A stretch of 64,000 bases of DNA, from contig JARDYH010000002.1 in the NCBI GenBank assembly GCA_029215795.1, positions 111,419,001 to 111,483,000 on the forward strand, given 5' to 3'. Positions 1 to 11,088 of this stretch are shown piece by piece (position 1 is the stretch's first letter; the number at the start of each line of letters is the position of its first letter). This DNA is from Anniella stebbinsi. Its lineage: Eukaryota > Chordata > Lepidosauria > Squamata > Anniellidae. The notes under the pieces were generated by a model that saw nothing but the letters and a program-made list of their open reading frames with translations, was not told where the DNA came from and made no database searches. A program made the position numbers and the translations under genes.

Positions 1-2035
1 TAGGCTGCCTCTCTTTTAAACTTTCTGCTCATTTTGTCTTGTCATAACTAGTACATAGTAGTGATTTGTTGGCTACCTCAGGTAAAATGCCAACTTGATT
101 CTCAATTTATTCTTACTTGATATTTAGCCAGCCCAAATCCTGCCTAAGGGGCAGCATTGTATATTGTGAAGCATGGAATCTCAATCACATATACATGTAT
201 GTTTCAGCCTCTGATATTCTACCAAAACCTCCCTGGTACATTGGAAATGCCTACACAATAGAAGAGATGAGGTCAAATCCTGGTTCATATTGCCTTCTAT
301 ATTTTCTGGTGGCTGAATATTCTTATGCAGATATAAAACGTTGCTTTGAGCAAAACAGATTTTAGCTGACTACAGTAGAGTTCTTTAGTAGCCTTACTTG
401 GTAACGGCACTTATACTTTTTTGTTGTTATTTGGGTCTCACCTACATCATCAGCATAGATCCTCTTAAATAACCTTAGAATGTCTCCCAATTGGTATGTG
501 CTTTCATTATGTCTGCTATTGATGATCTGAGAAGTGGGCTCAATCGACACTTCGTCTTGTTTTCTATTTCCAGGAACTTTTGTAAGAATTCTTGCACCTC
601 ATGGAAAGAAGATATGCTCCCTTGTTCCCAGCTCTTGTGCTACGATTACATATACACACTCCATTATTGGAGACTTTTGCCTTTTTAGGACACACATTCT
701 CCCCACTGTCCCCAAGCTGAACTTGTACTTGCATACTTATTCGATAGACACATTGCTTATTCCTTCTGCTCATGTTTAGCTTTAATTAGTGCTTAATTAA
801 ATCATAGCTACATATTTCTTTTTTAAAACCAGATGAGTCGGCTTTTTAAATCTGGAAACACTCATATAATCATCGTATAATCTCAGATGAATACTATTGC
901 TTCCAACATGGAGCTGTGGATGGTAATAGCTGAATTTGATTACCAATGTTACAAGTCTATGTTGTGCTATAGGTTCTTTTAGATCCAGAAGGAAATTCCC
1001 CTCCTAGACACTGATCGATAGTGTTTGATATGAGACATGAATAAGCTGATTTTGTCTATATTGCCTATATATTATTGTACTTATTTCTTATATATATTAA
1101 TATACACCTTAGCATGAGGGCAGCTATTTCATTCATTCCCAATAGTAATTAAGGTCCATTAAATGAGTTGAAAACTTTTCCCCAATCACCAGCTACAGTA
1201 TTACTATCATGTAAGATAGCTTTTCCATTATATTTCAAGTTATTTCTCATTCAGATGTATTTTCCAGTATTAACTTTTAAACTTTTATGGACCGGAAATC
1301 CTAGTTTGTGAATCAATTCCACCCCCCAAAAATAACGGGATTAAACTAATAAGGGGTTTAGGGTTAGCAGCTGTCCTTTCTGGAAAGAGAAAATATTCCG
1401 AAGAGAACGTGTCTTTTTTTCTCCTATTTTCCCAATAATTGATGTTCAGTATAATCATCCAGATATTAATGATTATATAATGCTTTCTAGTGCTCACACA
1501 ATATCTTAAACCAACCTTGCCATCTGCTGCTCTCTTTATTACAAGTGCTACATATGAATTGTTCTAATTGTTGGCTGTCGTATGAGGAAGAATTAGGCTG
1601 CAATCCTATACACACTTACCTCTGAATAGGTTTAATTGTAAATAATGAGACTTACTTTTGAGTACACATGTATAGTACTGAACTATTAATGACAGACGCT
1701 GGTGAAAAACGGTTGTCAGAGGTCTAGGGGCCTGTTGGCTGCATGCTGCTATAGATGTTTTTACACAAAAATATAAGATAGCTCTTGTTTTTACTGATAA
1801 TAGACATGATTAAAATAAAATAAATATTCTCTGTCAATTCACTTCTCTCTGTATTTTGTAACACTATCTTATGTTCCCAGACACATTTAGAAACATGAAG
1901 CTCTTGCATTTACAATATAGTTAGGACACTTTCCTTTTAAAACAAATTCTCCAGAGGAAATTTGGACAGTAGCTTAATAAAAGAGCAGGTCTTGTTGAAT
2001 CACCTGAATCCTGTTAAGATGCATTGAAGCTACAA
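1..2035. other. Intergenic, no gene recognised
   Basis: AT-rich sequence with only short chance open frames; none has family-like composition or an ATG in good context with a splice pattern I could follow. A degraded copy of a short interspersed element with the 'aatcctatacac...ttactt...' pattern lies near 1588-1684. The right border is the sharp edge of the DIRS element at about 2036. Confidence 0.6.
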
Positions 2036-2218
2036 TTCTTCTTCGTGGTCTTTGTGCATCACGCATATGGGCTCGCGCTGACGCCGAACCCGCTTCGGGA
2101 AACTTCTTTAGCTAGCTTAGATTTTAGGCGGGAACCCCTCCCCCCACCGTCCTACCGCGCATGCTCTGGGTTCCCGCTTACCTCAGTTCTTCGACCGCTT
2201 CGCTGATCGCCTCGCGGG
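2036..2218 (+). repeat. DIRS left inverted terminal repeat
   Basis: Starts with ttcttcttcgtggtc and continues through a GC-rich stretch with gcgggaacccctcccccc. Read in reverse complement it matches 7226-7433 with modest divergence. The outer 36 bases or so are also complementary to the first half of the internal complementary region. Confidence 0.9.
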
Positions 2219-2450
2219 AGACTTCCTCTGATACGTTCGTATCTGTTTTTGAGAAGAACAAGTTAGTTGTTTAATAGTTAGCTTAGATAGTTGTTTTCTT
2301 GTTGTTAATAAAAATAAATTTTAAAAAAACTTTTTATATTTCTAGATTGTTAGATTAGTTAGTGGACTGTTCGGCTGCACCATCTTACAGCGCAGACCGC
2401 TCTTTTCAAACATTGTTCTCGGTGTCGGGCTAAATTGGCCAAGTTCTCCA

Positions 2451-4110
2451 TTGCATGCGAGCCGTTCTCCCTCGGCATCTCCCCGATTACATGGCTCCTC
2501 GTTGCCACTGACTTCTGCGATATCACCATTGCGACCAGTTTCTTCAATGCCGTCACCGGTACCGACTGAACTTACCTCTGACGTGGAGCTCCTTGACACA
2601 CTTCCTCTCAATACCAAGCCTTCATTACCGGTGTGGCGGCCTCTCGATCTCAAGCCCCCGATACCGGTACGGCATCCTCATTCGCAGCAGTCCCATGTTT
2701 CTGGTGACGCTTCTACCTACCGTTCTCGATCGCGGTCTCGATCACGCTCCCAAGATTGGGACCATTTTTCTGAGCACTCTCATCGTTCTTCTCACGGAGG
2801 GAACCGCTACTGGTTTGACCCATATACTGGGCAACGTTTGGCTAGAACTCCCTCGAGGGCGCCACCAGTCCCACCGCGTCGAACGGCATCGCTCACTCCT
2901 TCATCTCATCGGCACCACTTGTCTGCTCCTCATCCTCTGTCGGTACCGTCTCATCGCTCTGACCCTCCACTACCGAGGCACCATCGCAAACCATCTACGC
3001 AATCGATGGAGGACTATGCCTCCAATACCTCTTCGGCCCCATCGCCTGCCCCGTCGGTATCATCGCCTTCGGAGGATGTCGGTACCGTGGATAGGGCTTC
3101 CCCATCTATGGAACTTGGTAGCTTCTCAGATCAGATGATGAGATTAGCACAGTCCCTTGGTATTGAACTCCAACAACCTTCGGAGGATGTCGACGACCGT
3201 ATCTATGATGTCATGTATACGGATCCTGCTCCACAGCTGACATTGCCCATGGTGCCGACCTTGCTTAAGACAGTTAAGCAGTCTTGGTCCAGTCCTGCCA
3301 CAATGGGTCCCACTTCAAAACGCCTTGATGCCCTTTACAAAGTAAAGGAGTCTGAAGCGCCTTTTCTTTTTCTGCCTCCGAAACCAAACTCCATCGTGGT
3401 GGAAGCGTCGCAGGGAAAATCTGGTCGAACCCACTCAGCGCCCACTGACAAAGAGGGCCGTAAACTTGACTCTTTTGGTCGTCGGATTTATTCATCAGCA
3501 GCATTGGGCATCAAGGTTTTGAACTACCAGGCCATGATGGCCCGTTACCAGCTTTTCCTGTGGGAAAAAAAATTCTACTCTCACCGATTACTTACCCAAA
3601 GACCAACGTGAGCTTGCGCGCGTATTCCAGTCGGAGGCAGTGCGACTCTCAAAACAGGAATTGACTACAGCACGCCATCAAACTGATTGTGCAGCTAAGG
3701 CAATATTGGAGCCATTGCATTACGTCGCCATGCCTGGTTGCGCTCTGCAACCCTCCCACTTGAGACCAAGAATAGAATCGAGGACCTGCCCTTTGATGGG
3801 GAGGGCCTTTTCAATGCAACCACGGACGCTACCATGGACACGATTCACAAGGCTAAGATGACGGCGAAAAATATGGGTTTCACCCAGCCTCAGCAGCAAC
3901 GTACCGCGCCCGCAAATGGTATCGGCCCGTGCCGTACCAGCCCAGACAAGTGCAAGATCACACTCAGCGCTATCAATCCGCTCCAACTTCGTCTGCATAT
4001 CAGCAACGTAAGCCTTCGTCTTGTTACAGTCAGTCTCGTCCTAAGCAGACCCAGACTCAGAAACGGCGCCTTTGACTTTGCGCTACCTCCAAACGACCGA
4101 GTAATCAACA
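2451..4110 (+). pseudogene. DIRS Gag-like ORF, frameshifted
   Basis: Putative structural (Gag-like) protein of the DIRS element, thought to package the element RNA. The first part is an open frame to 3611: Ser/Pro/His/Arg-rich, with an RSRSRSRS tract, then a more globular part with LDALYKVKES and FGRRIYSSAAL. The frame is lost at the run of A at about 3564-3571. Protein-like sequence resumes in another frame (VRLSKQELTTARHQTD, from about 3640) and again from about 3738 (LPLETKNRIEDLPFDGEGLFN) in the first frame, so there are at least two frameshifts. The first codon of the open frame is TTG, so the true start is not established. The Gag assignment rests on its position before RT and its composition; homology to DIRS Gag is inferred. 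Confidence 0.75.
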
Positions 4111-5968
4111 GGCTCAATCCATTTCGTCATGTTTGGGCCTCTATCACTTCAGACCAATGGGTTCTCGGCATAATTGCGAACGGCTACAAAATAGAGTTCG
4201 AAGTCCCTCCTCCAACAGGCACCGTCAAAATCACACCACCTTCGGAAACCTTGTCCCAAGAGACAGCCGCTCTCTTTTAGAAGGGCACGATTACAAAAGT
4301 CCTAAGGTCACAACTGCACAATGGCTTTTATTCCCGTTATTTTACAGTACCGAAAAAGGACGGGGGACTTCGCCCTATTATGGATCTCCAGGCACTGAAC
4401 AAGTTCATAAAACCCCAAAAGTTCCGTATGGTGACCCTCGCTGCAATTTTGCTACTGCTCAAAAGGGACAGATGGTCTGGTTGACCTGAAGGATGCTTAC
4501 TTTCACATCGCCATCCATCCTTCTCACCGGCGGTACCTCCGTTTTCTCATTGGCCATCAAGCGTACCAGTTTTCTGTCCTTCCCTTCGGCTTAAAATCTG
4601 CCCCCAGAGTGTTCACAAAATGTATGTCGGCAGTATGCGCACACCTTCGATCAAGCGACATAGAGCTTTATCCTTACCTGGACGACTGGCTGATCGTCTC
4701 CCCGTCCAGAAGCCAGACCGTCACGGACGTACACGTGGTCACTTCGCTCCTCTCATCTCTTGGCCTGCAAATAAATCACGAAAAATCCATCTTTCAGCCA
4801 TCACGAATACTCCCAATTCATAGGTGTCCATCTCGACTCTCAGGTAGGAAGGGCATTCCTCCCCCAGGACAGACTGGGCACCATACAGCAGCTTGCAGCG
4901 CAGTTGCGCATCGACTCTCGTGTGTCTGCATTTGTAATTCTGCGCCTACTGGGCTTGATGGCGGCGTCTGTATTCGTCGTGCGATGGGCGCGACTACATA
5001 TGCGTCCGTTCCAGCAGTTCCTCATAAGGCATTTCTCTCCCACACAGAATCCTCACAGACTCATACTCACCATTCCAGAGCAGGTCCTGGCCTCACTATA
5101 CTTGTGGTTAGACCCGTTGCACCTCTCCCAAGGGATGCCGTTCGTAGATCCAGGTCCATCTCGCATTGTGACAACGGACGCATCACTGAACGGCTGGGGG
5201 TCGCACCTAGACGATCTGACGGTACAAGGAAGGTGGTCACCTTCGGAGACACGCCTTCATATAAACATGTTAGAGCTACTGGCAGTAAAGAAGGCGCTCC
5301 ATGCGTTCCTCCCTCGCCTACGAGGCCGCCATGTTTGAATACTCTCCGACAATACCACGGTCGTATGGTATTTAAACAAGGAAGGGGGTACTCGCTCCCC
5401 TCGTCTACTTCGCCTTGTCATGGACATCCTGTTTTGGGCTATTTCCCAAGACATGCTCCTATCAGCTCTACACATTGCTGGAACGAACAATGTCAAGGCC
5501 GACGAGCTCAGCCGTTCATTTCGGGACACCCACGAGTGGGAGTTGTCACCACACATAGTGAGTCGTCTCTTTGCCCGCTGGGGCACTCCCCACATCGACC
5601 TTTTTGCCACGCCTGTCAACAAGGTTTGCCCTGCCTATTGCTCGAGAGCAGGGATAGGACGTGCATCACTAGGAGACGCTTTCCAGTGGGATTGGTCTCA
5701 GGGGTTCCTCTACATGTTTCCTCCAATCCCGTTGATTGCTCAGACAGTCACACGAGCTCAACGTTACCAGTCAAATGCTATAATAATCGCCCCATGGTGG
5801 CCAAGACAAGCCTGGTTCACGCCACTACTCAGACTGGCGCGCCACTTGACCTGGCGTCTCCCCAGCATCCTCGACCTCCTCTCCAAAGACGGCGGCAGAA
5901 TTCTTCACCCGGACATACAGGCATTGAGGCTCACGGCGTGGAGAATCCAGCCCTCTGGCAAAGTTTAA
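4110..5968 (+). pseudogene. DIRS reverse transcriptase / RNase H, broken
   Basis: Reverse transcriptase and RNase H of the DIRS element. The RT fingers are visible as VPKKDGGLRPIMDLQALN (near 4347), then VDLKDAYFHIAIHP (near 4480), VLPFGLKSAPRVFTK, and the catalytic YLDD at 4675-4686. RNase H follows, with TTDASLNGWG, an ELLAVKKAL segment with its Glu, SDNTTVVWYLNKEGG, and AGTNNVKADELSR. The reading frame changes at about 4470-4482 and about 4800-4814, and a TGA at 5336-5338 interrupts RNase H just before the SDNTT motif. All key acidic residues are still readable across the breaks, so decay looks recent compared with the LINE relics nearby. The family call is secure from motifs and context. 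Confidence 0.9.
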
Positions 5969-6981
5969 CACTTCCAGACGACATAAGGTCCATATTGGAA
6001 GCGTCCAGAAAGCCCTCTACCAGGCTATCGTACTCTAAGAAGTGGAAACGTTTCCAGGGTTTTGCGTCAACTAATGGCTTTGACTGTTACTCTGCAGCTA
6101 TGTCCAACGTGATCGCTTTTCTCTACTCCCTACACACAGCGGGCCTGAAGCCATCTTCCATTCGAGTCTATTTGACAGCCATTGCAGTAAACCATAGTTT
6201 AATTGATGGGTTTTCAGCCTTCACCCATCCTCTGGCTAAGGCCTTTCTCAAAGGCCTACGTAATTTGTTCCCTTCCATTCGTCCTGTAGTCCCGCAGTGG
6301 AGTCTCTCACTTGTCCTAAGCGTTTTGACTGCTAAACCCTTTGAGTCGTTGGCGACAGTTAATGTTCGCCTGTTAACGTTCAAAACAGTTTTTCTTGTTG
6401 CTATCACGTCTGCCAGAAGAGCTTCTGAGCTTGCAGCATTGCTTGTAGACCCTCCCTACACGCAGTTTTTTCGTGATAAAGTGGTGCTCCGCCCTAACCC
6501 TGCCTTTGTTCCCAAGGTTGCATCTAGTTTTCATATCAACCAAGATATTATATGACCTACCTTCAAGGCGTTGTCGGATCGGCTATGCTCATCGTTGCAT
6601 GCCCTAGATGTCCGGCGGGCACTGGCCTTTTATAAATCGAGATCGAACTCATTCCGAAAATCTCGCCGACTCTTCGTCTGCTATGGGGGAAGAAATAAGG
6701 GCATGTCGGTTTCCCCCCAGCAAATATCAAAGTGGATTGTGAGCACTATTGCCCTGGCCTATCAAATCGTTGGGAGAGAGCCTCCCATCACCTTGGCAGC
6801 ACATTCGACCAGGGGACAGGCCACTTCCACAGTCCTCCTTCATGGAGCATCTATTCCTGAACTCTGTAAGGCAGCTACTTGGTCTAATGCCTCCACCTTT
6901 GTGAAGCATTACCGGCTGGATGTCAGAGCACGACAGGATTCCTCTTTCGGTAGAGCTGTCCTCTCATCAATATGCCAATAA
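5950..6981 (+). pseudogene. DIRS tyrosine recombinase with one in-frame TGA
   Basis: Tyrosine recombinase that would insert the circular DNA of the element. One frame runs through the whole module: an N-terminal SAM-like part (SRKPSTRLSYSKKWKRF, then SSIRVYLTAIAVNH), then the catalytic part. The first catalytic Arg sits in TSARRASELAALL, the His-x-x-Arg box is HSTRGQAT near 6800, and the nucleophile Tyr is in KHYRLDV at 6910-6912. The only obvious defect is a TGA at 6553-6555 between the Arg I region and the His box; the frame continues open after it to a stop at 6981. The module is therefore the best preserved of this element. Confidence 0.88.
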
Positions 6982-7025
6982 CTTATCAGCGTGCCTACCC
7001 GCCTCCGGTAAGTTTGCTTATTATT

Positions 7026-7121
7026 CGCCCATATGTGTGATGCACAGAGACCACGAAGAAGAAATGCAGGTTGCTTACCTGTAACTAGTTCTTCGAGTGG
7101 TCATCTGTGCAGTCACACAAC
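7026..7121 (+). repeat. DIRS internal complementary region
   Basis: The first part (gcccatatgtgtgatgcaca, then the gaccacgaagaagaa block) is the reverse complement of the left outer end at 2036. The second part (atgcaggttgcttacctgta, then the agttcttcgagtggtc block) is the reverse complement of the right outer end at 7375-7433. Such a joined copy of both ends is used in the DIRS model as template for completing and circularising the element. Confidence 0.9.
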
Positions 7122-7225
7122 CCACCCGCCGTCCCCTCTTGGCATCGCTTTGGTGATTGTCAAGATGTTCCAAGCATGCTCATAATGTATAGATTTTTAC
7201 ATTTTATACTACTATAGTTACCTTA

Positions 7226-7433
7226 GTCGCGAGGCCGAGCGGTCTCAGAGAACTGAGGTAAGCGGAAACCTGGAGCATGCGCAGTAGGACGGTGGGGGGA
7301 GGGGTTCCCGCCTAAAATCTAAGCTAGCTAAAGAAGTTTCCCGAAGCGGGCTTGGCGTCAGCGCGAGCCCATATGTGTGACTGCACAGATGACCACTCGA
7401 AGAACTACAGTTACAGGTAAGCAACCTGCATTT
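7226..7433 (+). repeat. DIRS right inverted terminal repeat
   Basis: Inverted relative to 2036-2218: both contain the gcgggaacccctcccc / ggggaggggttcccgc pair and the gctagcta core. The outer 55 bases or so, ending in ggtaagcaacctgcat, extend beyond homology with the left repeat and match only the internal complementary region, which is usual for split DIRS ends. Confidence 0.9.
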
Positions 7434-8466
7434 CCATGGCCACTTATAAGCACCACTGAACTCAGAGAGGCTTTTTTTATGTAGACATGTTTAGGTTTAC
7501 ACTGTTAACCAGCAAGATCTTGGGATAAAAATTGAGACAGATTTCCTATTAGGCCATGTTTGCATGGCAGCCTTCCATTGCACCAAAAGTGCCCCTTTAA
7601 AAAAAAGGAGGGCCCCCTGTTCTCTGCGTTGAACATTTTATATAGAAAGTAGGGTATAAATGTATCAACATGAATTATGTTGATTGTATGGTTTACTCTT
7701 ATTGATATGCTCCCAGCTTGAGGTAGTTTACCAGAGACACAGGGAGTTAGCATCACACCAACCGAAATAATGTGTTTTTACTTTAGTGTTGATTTAATAG
7801 GATACAGTTATTGTCCAGTTTTCTTTCCGCTTGAAAAGCATTTGCTAGCACACTGGTTGTCCATGGGAACCAATGTGCCAGCAAACACCTCTCTTGGCAC
7901 CCAACATGCTCCCTGCTCCTCGTTTTTATTTTATTCCTTAAGAATTTTCTTAATTATTTTTTAATTGAGAGGCTGACACACTGTAAAGAGAAGTTCAGCC
8001 CTCCAGCGCCATCTTTATTTGGACTCAAAAGAGTGATTTTGTGTTTTGGATCTCAGACCCTGATCTGCCTTGGACTTCTTGGACAAGTTGCTTTTCTTTT
8101 AGTTTCACCTGTTTGCTTTCTAGGAAATTACTGTTTTTTGACTGGCCTTGACCACTATGGCAGCATAGATTTGGCTATTGAGCAGTGTAGATATGTAAGA
8201 AATTTAATTAATGGGCAGTCCATCTGTATGACAGCCATTTTGTGAGAACACCCATGACACCTGCTCAAAATTCCAAATGTGTCCACAGACCCTAAAAGGT
8301 TGGGGACTTATAAGTAGAAATGTAAAATTTCCAGAAACATTGAAGCCATGGGAAAACCCAAGGGCTGTTGTTATTTTTTAATTGAGATTTGGGGAATAAT
8401 TGAAAATGAAGCAATACTTTTTCCAGCACTTTTTACAGATCTAAAGTCACTTTGTTGCTTTAGAAC
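7434..8466. other. Intergenic, nothing recognised
   Basis: AT-rich sequence with no gene-like frame and no repeat I can name. Short open frames of 60-83 codons here lack family features. Confidence 0.5.
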
Positions 8467-8600
8467 AGCCTTCCTCAAACTGGTGCCCTCCAGATATTTT
8501 GGACTTCAGTTTCCTTCAGCCTCAGGTAGCATGACCAGTGGTCAATAATGCTGGGTGCTGTGATCCAAAACATCTGGAGGCCACCAATTTGGGAAAGGCT
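8467..8600. mobile_element. Short palindromic MITE (ccctccaga...tctggaggcc family)
   Basis: About 130-bp inverted repeat: the left arm has ttcctcaaactggtgccctc, then cagatattttgga, and the right arm returns as tccaaaacatctggaggcc and tttgggaaaggct. Other copies with the same arms lie at 12658/14404 (split), 18784, 22023, 24679, 26494, 29511, 37333, 41358 (half), 60024 and 61191. The family is probably a non-autonomous DNA transposon; superfamily not decided. Confidence 0.7.
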
Positions 8601-8785
8601 ACTTTAGGAACATAAAGGCTGCTTTATGTTCCTAAAGTTACATCATGTATAAGTTGGTTTGCTCGTAAAATTATGATATTTAAAAACTTTTAAAAGTAAA
8701 TTGAGTGAATCTGTAACTGTCTGAATAAAGGATATATTTGCATTTAATATACCAAACATGATAATTTTATGAGCAAGACAAGTTA
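8601..8785. repeat. Perfect 17-bp hairpin and a second inverted repeat
   Basis: 8601-8617 (actttaggaacataaag) and 8622-8638 are exact reverse complements around a 4-base loop. Directly after it, 8650-8678 and 8757-8785 form a second inverted repeat of about 27 bp (core gctcgtaaaattat / ataattttatgagc), which looks like a small AT-rich MITE. Confidence 0.65.
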
Positions 8786-10768
8786 TAGATAACATATTTA
8801 GGTTCCTATTGTATGTGTGAACAGAGGGAACTTCAGCAAGTATCCCTGAAATATCTGAATCACCCTAGAAACTAGAAGAAGTAGGAAGAACTGGAGGCAG
8901 AGGAAGACTGGTGTACAGCATCTGTTCCTGTTTGCAAGGAAGTTTAGAGACAATCCTAAACCTGTTTCTGTTTGTAGGGTGGAGCCTAGGGAAATCAGAT
9001 CTCAAGGAAAAGCTACTGAGAGTTTATTTTGCTGAGAAATAGTTTAGAAATGGTGAGCTACCATCCAAATTTAAGAAACTTCAAGCAATTTTTAACCTAT
9101 TATTTGACGAGTGACATTTTATTCACTTCTTTAAATAATTTCCATCAATGAACATCTTATTTTGTGTTCATTTTGAACCCCACGCCAATGCCATAGGAAC
9201 CAAGCTAGTGAGTTTCATTTATGTAGGGAGGATTTATTCTAGTGGCAGCAGTTAAGAGAGCAATCCTACGACCCTAGACAGTGTCTGGGGGTCTATAGGT
9301 TAGTTTGGTTTCCTGGAGTCAAAGTCAGAGACAATGCTCAGATCTTGGACCCGGGAGTCCATGCTCCCCATCTCCTCCCCTTGCCAGCTGGTGCAGAGAG
9401 AATTGTACCCGCTGCCTTTCCAAGATCGCAAAAGCAACTTCAGAGAGGAGGAGCGGTTTTGTGGGCCGGGAAGGGCTGGGAAAGCAGGGATAGGAGCTCT
9501 TCCCAGCTTCCCTCCCCCTCCATAGAGCTAGATGGGCAAAAACACAGAATGGGGGAAGCATAGAGGTGAAGATCACCTCCACGCTCCTCCCACTCTGCAT
9601 AGCATGCTCATCAGTCTCCAAATTTGGAAGCTGATGGACATCTGGATAGGATTGCACCTAAAATGTTTCATAGCTGAGGTGCAGTATAATCCCTACAGGT
9701 AAGGTCTGATTGAGAACTTTATTAGAAATGTGAGTTCTATAGACTCAAGCCTCAAAATTAACTCGAAAAAAAAAGAAAAAAAACATTAAGTGGGATTTCC
9801 CACATGTTGTTCCAAACATCTGGTGAGAGTGGCGGGATAACCTACAGTGTTGTTTTCACATGTTTTCACATGTGGGAATTAGATTAGATCTACATGAATT
9901 GACTGCTACAGCATCTAACCCGAACAGGTCCAGAAACACAAGACTCAAGAACAAAACCCAAACTGTCAAGAATGCACATTTCCTTCCATATTATGATATA
10001 GTGAGTCTAATAATATGCTGGGGAACTGAACATGACTTGGACCAACCCTAAACATCTATCAGTAAAAGAAACTTTAAATCAATAATTTTAATAAGGAATG
10101 GAAGAAATAACTATGCTGGGAATCTTACAGAGAGGATTAAAAAAGAATTTCCCCATGTCTTCATTATTTCCAGGCATTTTACATCTCTATTCTTTCGATA
10201 AAAGTCTTATCACACCATTTTCGACATCATTTGAGGGGAAGTAAAAGCTAGGTAACAATATACAAACACCTTTCTTGTCTTAAATTCTACAAGAAAATAT
10301 TTCACAATCCAAATCTGTTCAATTTTCAGGGGTGGGGCATAATTGGAATGAAATGGGGACAGATAGACTGTTTTTCCTCAGGCTTTCACATCTCTATTCC
10401 TGAGCTAAAAAAATTCTCTGGGTTTTCTCACATGGCTCTGGCCTAACACCCCAACCCAAACATCTCAAGTTGACCACATGGTTACTGAGCATTGTGGGGT
10501 TTCGTAGGACTCCAAATCTGGGCGATGAATCCGTCCATACTGATGTGCTCCATGGCAATTCTCTTACTCGTCGCATTATCAGTTACCACAGATGTGGACA
10601 TGGTAGGTGTTGCCCACAATCCCTAAGAACATTTACCAATTGTGGCATGCAAAATGTGATTGACATTATCAGATGTTCCCCTGTCCAAAATTGTATGTAG
10701 GGCAAACCTCTAGACCACTTAGGATCGGGATCACAGAACATAAGAGTAAAATACGTATTCGAAATATG
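8786..10768. other. Intergenic, nothing recognised
   Basis: No coding signal or recognisable element. Overlapping short frames near 9300-9650 arise from a locally GC-richer stretch and are not conserved-looking. Confidence 0.45.
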
Positions 10769-11088
10769 TAGGCTGACCATCTGAAAAGGAGGACAGGGCT
10801 CCTGTAACTTTAACAGTTGTAGAGAAAAGGGAATTTCAGCCAGTGTAATTTGTATGCAATTAGTTCCTGGTGAAATTCCCTCTTCATCACAACAGTTAAA
10901 GTTGCAGGCCCTATACTAGAGTGACCATATACAAAAGAAGGCAGGGCCCCTGCAACTTTAACTACTGTGATGAAGAGGGGATTTCACCAGGAACTAATTG
11001 CCTACAAATGACACTGGCTGAAATTCCCTTTTCTCTACAACAGTTAAAGTTACAGGAACCCTGTCCTCCTTTTCAGATGGTTAGCCTA
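10769..11088. mobile_element. 320-bp hAT-type MITE (ggaggaca end type)
   Basis: Non-autonomous DNA transposon, 320 bp, almost entirely palindromic. The ends are TAGGCTGACC / GGTTAGCCTA. It is flanked by an exact 8-bp duplication GAAATATG (10761-10768 and 11089-11096); 8-bp target duplications are characteristic of the hAT superfamily. The body arms contain aactttaac and gggaatttca blocks in mirror order. Sister copies lie at 15389, 15839, 43974, 55910 and 60367. Confidence 0.9.

Larger units (their letters stand above)
2036..7433 (+). mobile_element. DIRS-type tyrosine-recombinase retrotransposon, nearly full length, decayed
   Basis: This is an element of the DIRS order: it encodes Gag, reverse transcriptase/RNase H and a tyrosine recombinase, and integrates through a circular intermediate instead of a DDE integrase. 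The structure is textbook. Inverted terminal repeats lie at 2036-2218 and 7226-7433. An internal complementary region at 7026-7121 joins the complement of the left outer end to the complement of the right outer end. I see no target-site duplication at the borders, which fits recombinase-mediated insertion. The three coding modules are in the expected order on the plus strand but carry several frameshifts and stops, so this copy is dead. The structural call is firm; the exact outer ends are uncertain by a few bases because an AAA/TTT is shared at the junction. Confidence 0.93.

Noticed and set aside
2036..7433. LTR retrovirus or endogenous retrovirus
   Set aside because: Terminal repeats are inverted, not direct; the integrase is a tyrosine recombinase; there is no protease or envelope-like frame.
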